Below are positions 5,723 to 8,148 of a DNA stretch of 8,148 nt, piece after piece (positions within the stretch are counted from its first letter, which is position 1; the number at the start of each line of letters is the position of its first letter). Under the pieces are notes generated by a model that was given only the letters and a program-made list of their open reading frames with translations, ran no database searches and had not been told where the DNA came from. This DNA is from Planctomycetota bacterium (lineage in GTDB: Bacteria; Planctomycetota; Planctomycetia; Pirellulales; Lacipirellulaceae). A program made the position numbers and the translations under genes. The DNA lies in the NCBI GenBank assembly GCA_024278035.1, contig JAJRUA010000010.1, positions 1 to 8,148 of the forward strand, read 5' to 3'.

Positions 5723-6502
5723 CTACTCGGTTAGCTCGGGCCAGACACAGCCCATCGCCGCACGAACTTCGGCTTGCCACTGTTCCGGTTCACAATCAGC
5801 TAGTCGCAAACGGGGGCCGAAGGAACCTTGCAGAACCGCTGGTTGGCGATGGAGATCGATCGTCAGCCGGGGGGGAAGCTCTGTAGGGGCCGTTGCTCCC
5901 GGTTCGATTACCACGCCCGCACGGCCACAAAACCCCGTTCGACCAGAAAATCCCGTGCGGGCCAACTCTGTTTCCAGTAGCTGGGCCACCCCCATTGGGT
6001 CTTCATGCGGGGCCCCTTCGAGACGAACCACATTGCGGCCATGGCGTAAGGTTTGCAGCAATTGGGCCAAGGTCTTTCCAAGCTCAGGGTGCGGCCAATC
6101 GGGGGCAACCGACGCCGCCGGCTCAAGCACGAACGGTCGGTACGACATCCGCGGATGTGGCACACAGAGAGCCGGCTCCCTAAGAACTTGGTCGCCGTAA
6201 GCCAGTAAATCGAGGTCGAGCGTCCGCGCAGCCCAGCGCTCCTGACGATCGCGCTGGCTGTCGTGCTCGATGGCCTGCAAAATCGCCAGCAATTCGAGGG
6301 GCTTCGCCTCGGTCTGAAAGCGGACAACCGAATTCAAGAACATCGGTTGATCGGGAGGGCCACCGATGGCCTCTGTTTCAAGACGGGCGCTTTCGGTAAG
6401 GTGGCGAACCGCGGGGGCCGACCGAATTTGTGCTACCGCCTCATCCAGCGTCTGACGGCGTTTCCCCAGATTGGCACCGAGCGAAACAAGGCAAACCACC
6501 AT
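5723..6502 (-). CDS. folK: 2-amino-4-hydroxy-6-hydroxymethyldihydropteridine pyrophosphokinase with C-terminal extension
   Basis: HPPK transfers pyrophosphate from ATP to 6-hydroxymethyl-7,8-dihydropterin in folate synthesis. The family core covers about residues 1-150: SLGANLG at 7-13, FLNSVV at 55-60, RWAARTLDLDLLAYG at 89-103 with metal-binding Asp96 and Asp98, and VPHPRM at 114-119 with His116. These match the E. coli active-site residues, so the enzyme should be active. The protein is 259 residues against about 160 for E. coli. The extra ~105 residues (from about 155) contain a cysteine- and glycine-rich stretch (TGFSGRTGFCGRAG) and end in LPPRLTIDLHRQ...GPRLRLADCEPEQWQAEVRAAM. I do not recognise this part, and it carries no known folate-enzyme motif such as those of DHPS or DHNA. 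The ATG at 6502 opens right into the first beta strand (VVCLVSLGAN). panC follows 48 bp downstream; hemD is divergent across a long gap. Confidence 0.93.
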   Translation of the reverse strand: MVVCLVSLGANLGKRRQTLDEAVAQIRSAPAVRHLTESARLETEAIGGPPDQPMFLNSVVRFQTEAKPLELLAILQAIEHDSQRDRQERWAARTLDLDLLAYGDQVLREPALCVPHPRMSYRPFVLEPAASVAPDWPHPELGKTLAQLLQTLRHGRNVVRLEGAPHEDPMGVAQLLETELARTGFSGRTGFCGRAGVVIEPGATAPTELPPRLTIDLHRQPAVLQGSFGPRLRLADCEPEQWQAEVRAAMGCVWPELTE

Positions 6503-6703
6503 CGAAGAGACCCACTCCGCTCGCAGGCGGCCTATAACAAAGCGTCTAAAAAAATCTTGGGGGGCCTTCCGTAACCCAGCACGAATGCTATTGAAGTCGT
6601 TCCCTCGGTCTCCCCCAAGTACTTGATAGCGATCAAAAAACAGCGAGTCCGCAGCAAGGAAAAAAGGTAGGAATAAATCTTACCACTCTGATCCAAGCAG
6701 CAT

Positions 6704-6725
6704 CCCGTATCACATAACCCGTATC
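6704..6725. repeat. 8-bp direct repeat CCCGTATC, 14-bp period
   Basis: CCCGTATC occurs at 6704-6711 and again at 6718-6725. A 14-bp period is not a whole number of helical turns, so a tandem regulator site is only weakly suggested. It sits about 200 bases upstream of folK. Confidence 0.35.
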
Positions 6726-6857
6726 GCCCGAAGAAAAACTTGCGTAGAAATCCATCTGAAACGACCGCCGACTCGCGACCGAAGGCCAGCAATCAGGCCT
6801 GTAATCGAAAAATCGGAAAAACGTATTCGGATAAATCAAAGTCAACCTTTCGCTCAA

Positions 6858-6885
6858 CCGACTGCACAGAGTTTTGCGAAGTCGG
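6858..6885. other. Stem-loop in the folK-hemD gap
   Basis: CCGACT (6858-6863) pairs with AGTCGG (6880-6885), continued inward by GCA (6864-6866) with TGC (6875-6877). This gives nine base pairs with a 2-base bulge and an 8-base loop. No T tract follows on either strand, so it is not a typical terminator. Its role is unknown. Confidence 0.4.
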
Positions 6886-7015
6886 CTGCCGATGTCAAGC
6901 AACTTTTGCGCACAACATTTTCCTACGATTCGGTTCGTGCTACGAGGATCGACTTTGTCGCATTTTTGTTTTTTTCATCTCGGTCATTGGGCCACTGCGA
7001 AGGGGGAAGTTTAGG

Positions 7016-7116
7016 CGTACAGTAGGAGGGACTCGGCAAACGTCTTTGTCACTTCGTATTTGCTGTACGTCCCTTACTTCGGCCTCCCTCGGGCCGCTGG
7101 ATGCCTCCAAAGGGGG
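7016..7116 (+). promoter_or_regulatory. Cluster of three hairpins, candidate hemD leader or small RNA
   Basis: First hairpin: CGTACA (7016-7021) with TGTACG (7064-7069), then GCAAA (7036-7040) with TTTGC (7059-7063) and two further C-G pairs, leaving a 14-base one-sided bulge that includes AGGAGGGAC. Second: CGGCC (7080-7084) with GGCCG (7092-7096), 7-base loop. Third: CCTCC (7104-7108) with GGGGG (7112-7116), including a G-T pair, 3-base loop. They end 130 bases before the hemD start and match no riboswitch class I know. The strand is assumed from hemD. Confidence 0.3.
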
Positions 7117-7246
7117 TCTGGGATAGGCTCTTAATCTGCTTAGTCGGGTTTCGCCAAGGCATCGACAACTCCTCGACAATCGTCCCTTGGCAAACGAAAA
7201 AAAGATTTCCCAAAATTTTGATCTCCCTTCCAGGAAAACGATATCT

Positions 7247-8148
7247 GTGTCCGGTTCTCCCCCTAATAAGACCCCTGATTTCTGCGGCTTACGAGTCGCT
7301 TCGCTGGAAAGCCGTCGCGCTGCGGAAATGGCACGAATGATCGAGAAACAGGGGGGCATCGCGCTGGTGAGCCCCTCCATGCGAGAATCGCCCGCCGGCG
7401 ATGACCGCGAAACGATCGAGTTTGCCCATCGTCTGCTAGCAGGCCAAATCGACGCCATGCTGCTGCTCACGGGCGTCGGCGCCAAGATGTTCGTCGAACG
7501 GGTCGAGCGCCACGTGGGACGCCAACGACTGCTCGATGGACTCGCGGATATCCCTACGGTTGTCCGGGGATCAAAAACCGTTGCCGCGATGCGGGATTTT
7601 GGTTTGACTCCAACCTTTCGCGTTCCAGCCCCCAGCACTTGGCGCGAAGTGCTAGCAGTCTTTGACACCCAATTGCCGGTGGCGAACCTCACGATCGGGC
7701 TTCAAGAGTACGGTGAGTCGAACACCAGTCTTATCGCCGGCCTTGAAGCACGCGGAGCGACCGTCGATCGGGTACAAGTTTACCGTTGGGATTTCCCCGA
7801 GGATTGTGCGCCGCTTGAAGCGAATGCGAAACGACTTGCTGCGGGGGAGATCGATGTGATTCTTTTCACCTCGGCTAATCAGGCCAATCATTTGCTTGCC
7901 GTAGCTGAGCGACTGAAAATTACCGAAGCGGTTCTTGAAGGACTTCGGAATGCCGTTATCGTTTCTGTTGGACCTACCACATCGGAACGATTGCGTTCGC
8001 TTGATCTCCCTGTCGATTGGGAAGCGACGAACCACACGATGGGACGACTCGTGCAAGACGCCGCAGAACATTGCCACACCTTACGAGAACGCAAAATGAA
8101 AGTCCGCGAATTACTCGCCTCAACGGCCAAGCCAACAAGTGACCTTAC
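7247..8148 (+). CDS. hemD: Uroporphyrinogen-III synthase HemD (3' end outside window)
   Basis: Cytoplasmic enzyme that cyclises hydroxymethylbilane with inversion of ring D to uroporphyrinogen III, the branch point to haem, sirohaem and cobalamin. The frame has no stop before the window end; 300 residues are visible. HemD-like features are LRVASLESRRAAEMARMI (15-32), a first domain with LLLTGVGAKMF (72-82), the hinge region around 125-145, VQVYRW (176-181), FTSANQANHLL (207-217) and VSVGPTTSERLR (239-250). The two-domain bilobal layout and lengths fit the family, which has few invariant residues. The start is taken as GTG 7247, which puts about 15 residues before the first beta strand and has an AGGA 11 bases upstream. 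The frame is open from 7127, and TTG 7187 is an alternative. The visible part already exceeds a usual 250-270 residue HemD, with an extra tail from about residue 275. Confidence 0.87.
   Translation, partial: MSGSPPNKTPDFCGLRVASLESRRAAEMARMIEKQGGIALVSPSMRESPAGDDRETIEFAHRLLAGQIDAMLLLTGVGAKMFVERVERHVGRQRLLDGLADIPTVVRGSKTVAAMRDFGLTPTFRVPAPSTWREVLAVFDTQLPVANLTIGLQEYGESNTSLIAGLEARGATVDRVQVYRWDFPEDCAPLEANAKRLAAGEIDVILFTSANQANHLLAVAERLKITEAVLEGLRNAVIVSVGPTTSERLRSLDLPVDWEATNHTMGRLVQDAAEHCHTLRERKMKVRELLASTAKPTSDL

Larger units (their letters stand above)
6503..7246. other. 744-bp non-coding divergent region with several stem-loops
   Basis: Between the folK and hemD starts I find no credible gene: open frames here give cysteine-, serine- and arginine-rich translations without domains. 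The stretch is visibly richer in A and T runs than the neighbouring genes (for example 6547-6554, 6660-6665, 6962-6975, 7197-7203). It must hold the promoters for folK (-) and hemD (+), but I could not assign -35/-10 boxes with confidence. It contains at least five hairpins (6858-6885, 6926-6951 and three within 7016-7116) and a direct repeat (6704-6725). An unknown small RNA or a leader of hemD is possible. No conserved cores of tRNA, RNase P RNA, tmRNA or SRP RNA are visible. Confidence 0.6.

Noticed and set aside
6532..6902. Two overlapping minus-strand frames (86 and 89 residues) in the same gap
   Set aside because: They overlap each other in different frames, show no recognisable motif and have no clear start signal.
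6989..7035. Possible cobalamin riboswitch, because GCCACTG and a following GGGGAAG recall its 3' half
   Set aside because: The expected upstream GGTGAA and CCGC-ACTGT parts and the final AGCCAGGAGACC-type box are missing, so the match is probably chance.
6740..7126. 128-residue open frame on the plus strand in the folK-hemD gap
   Set aside because: The translation is rich in Cys, Ser and Arg with no domain-like pattern or ribosome binding site, and it overlaps the hairpin cluster.
6940..7692. 250-residue minus-strand frame
   Set aside because: It is antisense to hemD and has an Arg/Ser-rich composition typical of a shadow frame; hemD on the plus strand has clear family motifs.
7652..8077. 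141-residue minus-strand frame
   Set aside because: It lies wholly antisense to hemD and shows no domain.

Overview
The window most likely comes from a planctomycete chromosome, probably of the Pirellulales. This rests on familiarity with protein styles and was not searched: a single-domain SppA ending in a PRAYYLCTLLPAL-type tail, a secreted PDZ protein of a type I associate with these bacteria, an Lgt with a large hydrophilic insert, and an FolK with a long extra C-terminal part. The DNA is GC-rich in genes, with loosely packed genes and structured, repeat-bearing gaps. I see no phage, CRISPR, tRNA or rRNA genes, and no obviously new multi-gene system. The region is housekeeping, and its oddities lie in extra domains, palindromic repeats and a long structured gap.

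Layout. 2-949 (+) is the 3' part of sppA, whose start lies upstream of the window. 1025-2098 (+) is rlmN, starting at a TTG. A 42-bp gap separates it from the convergent gene 2141-3178 (-), a secreted PDZ protein. 3179-3404 is a gap holding a 134-bp element with 8-bp terminal inverted repeats that touches the lgt stop codon. 3405-4631 (-) is lgt, with a roughly 95-residue insert that looks like a shortened PDZ domain and is partly encoded by two back-to-back DNA palindromes. 4632-4822 is a gap with a degenerate 8-bp tandem repeat and a nested inverted repeat. 4823-5674 (-) is panC and 5723-6502 (-) is folK, 48 bp apart and probably co-transcribed. 6503-7246 is a 744-bp stretch without a convincing gene but with several stem-loops. 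7247-8148 (+) is a uroporphyrinogen-III synthase gene (hemD) that runs off the window end.

How the genes relate. folK (folate) and panC (pantothenate/CoA) form a small cofactor-synthesis pair. lgt and the PDZ gene lie downstream on the same strand but behind gaps of 191 and 226 bp, so they probably have their own promoters. Lgt, SppA and the PDZ protein all act at or outside the cytoplasmic membrane (lipoprotein lipidation, signal-peptide clearance, and an unknown envelope role). hemD is transcribed away from folK and may carry a structured leader.
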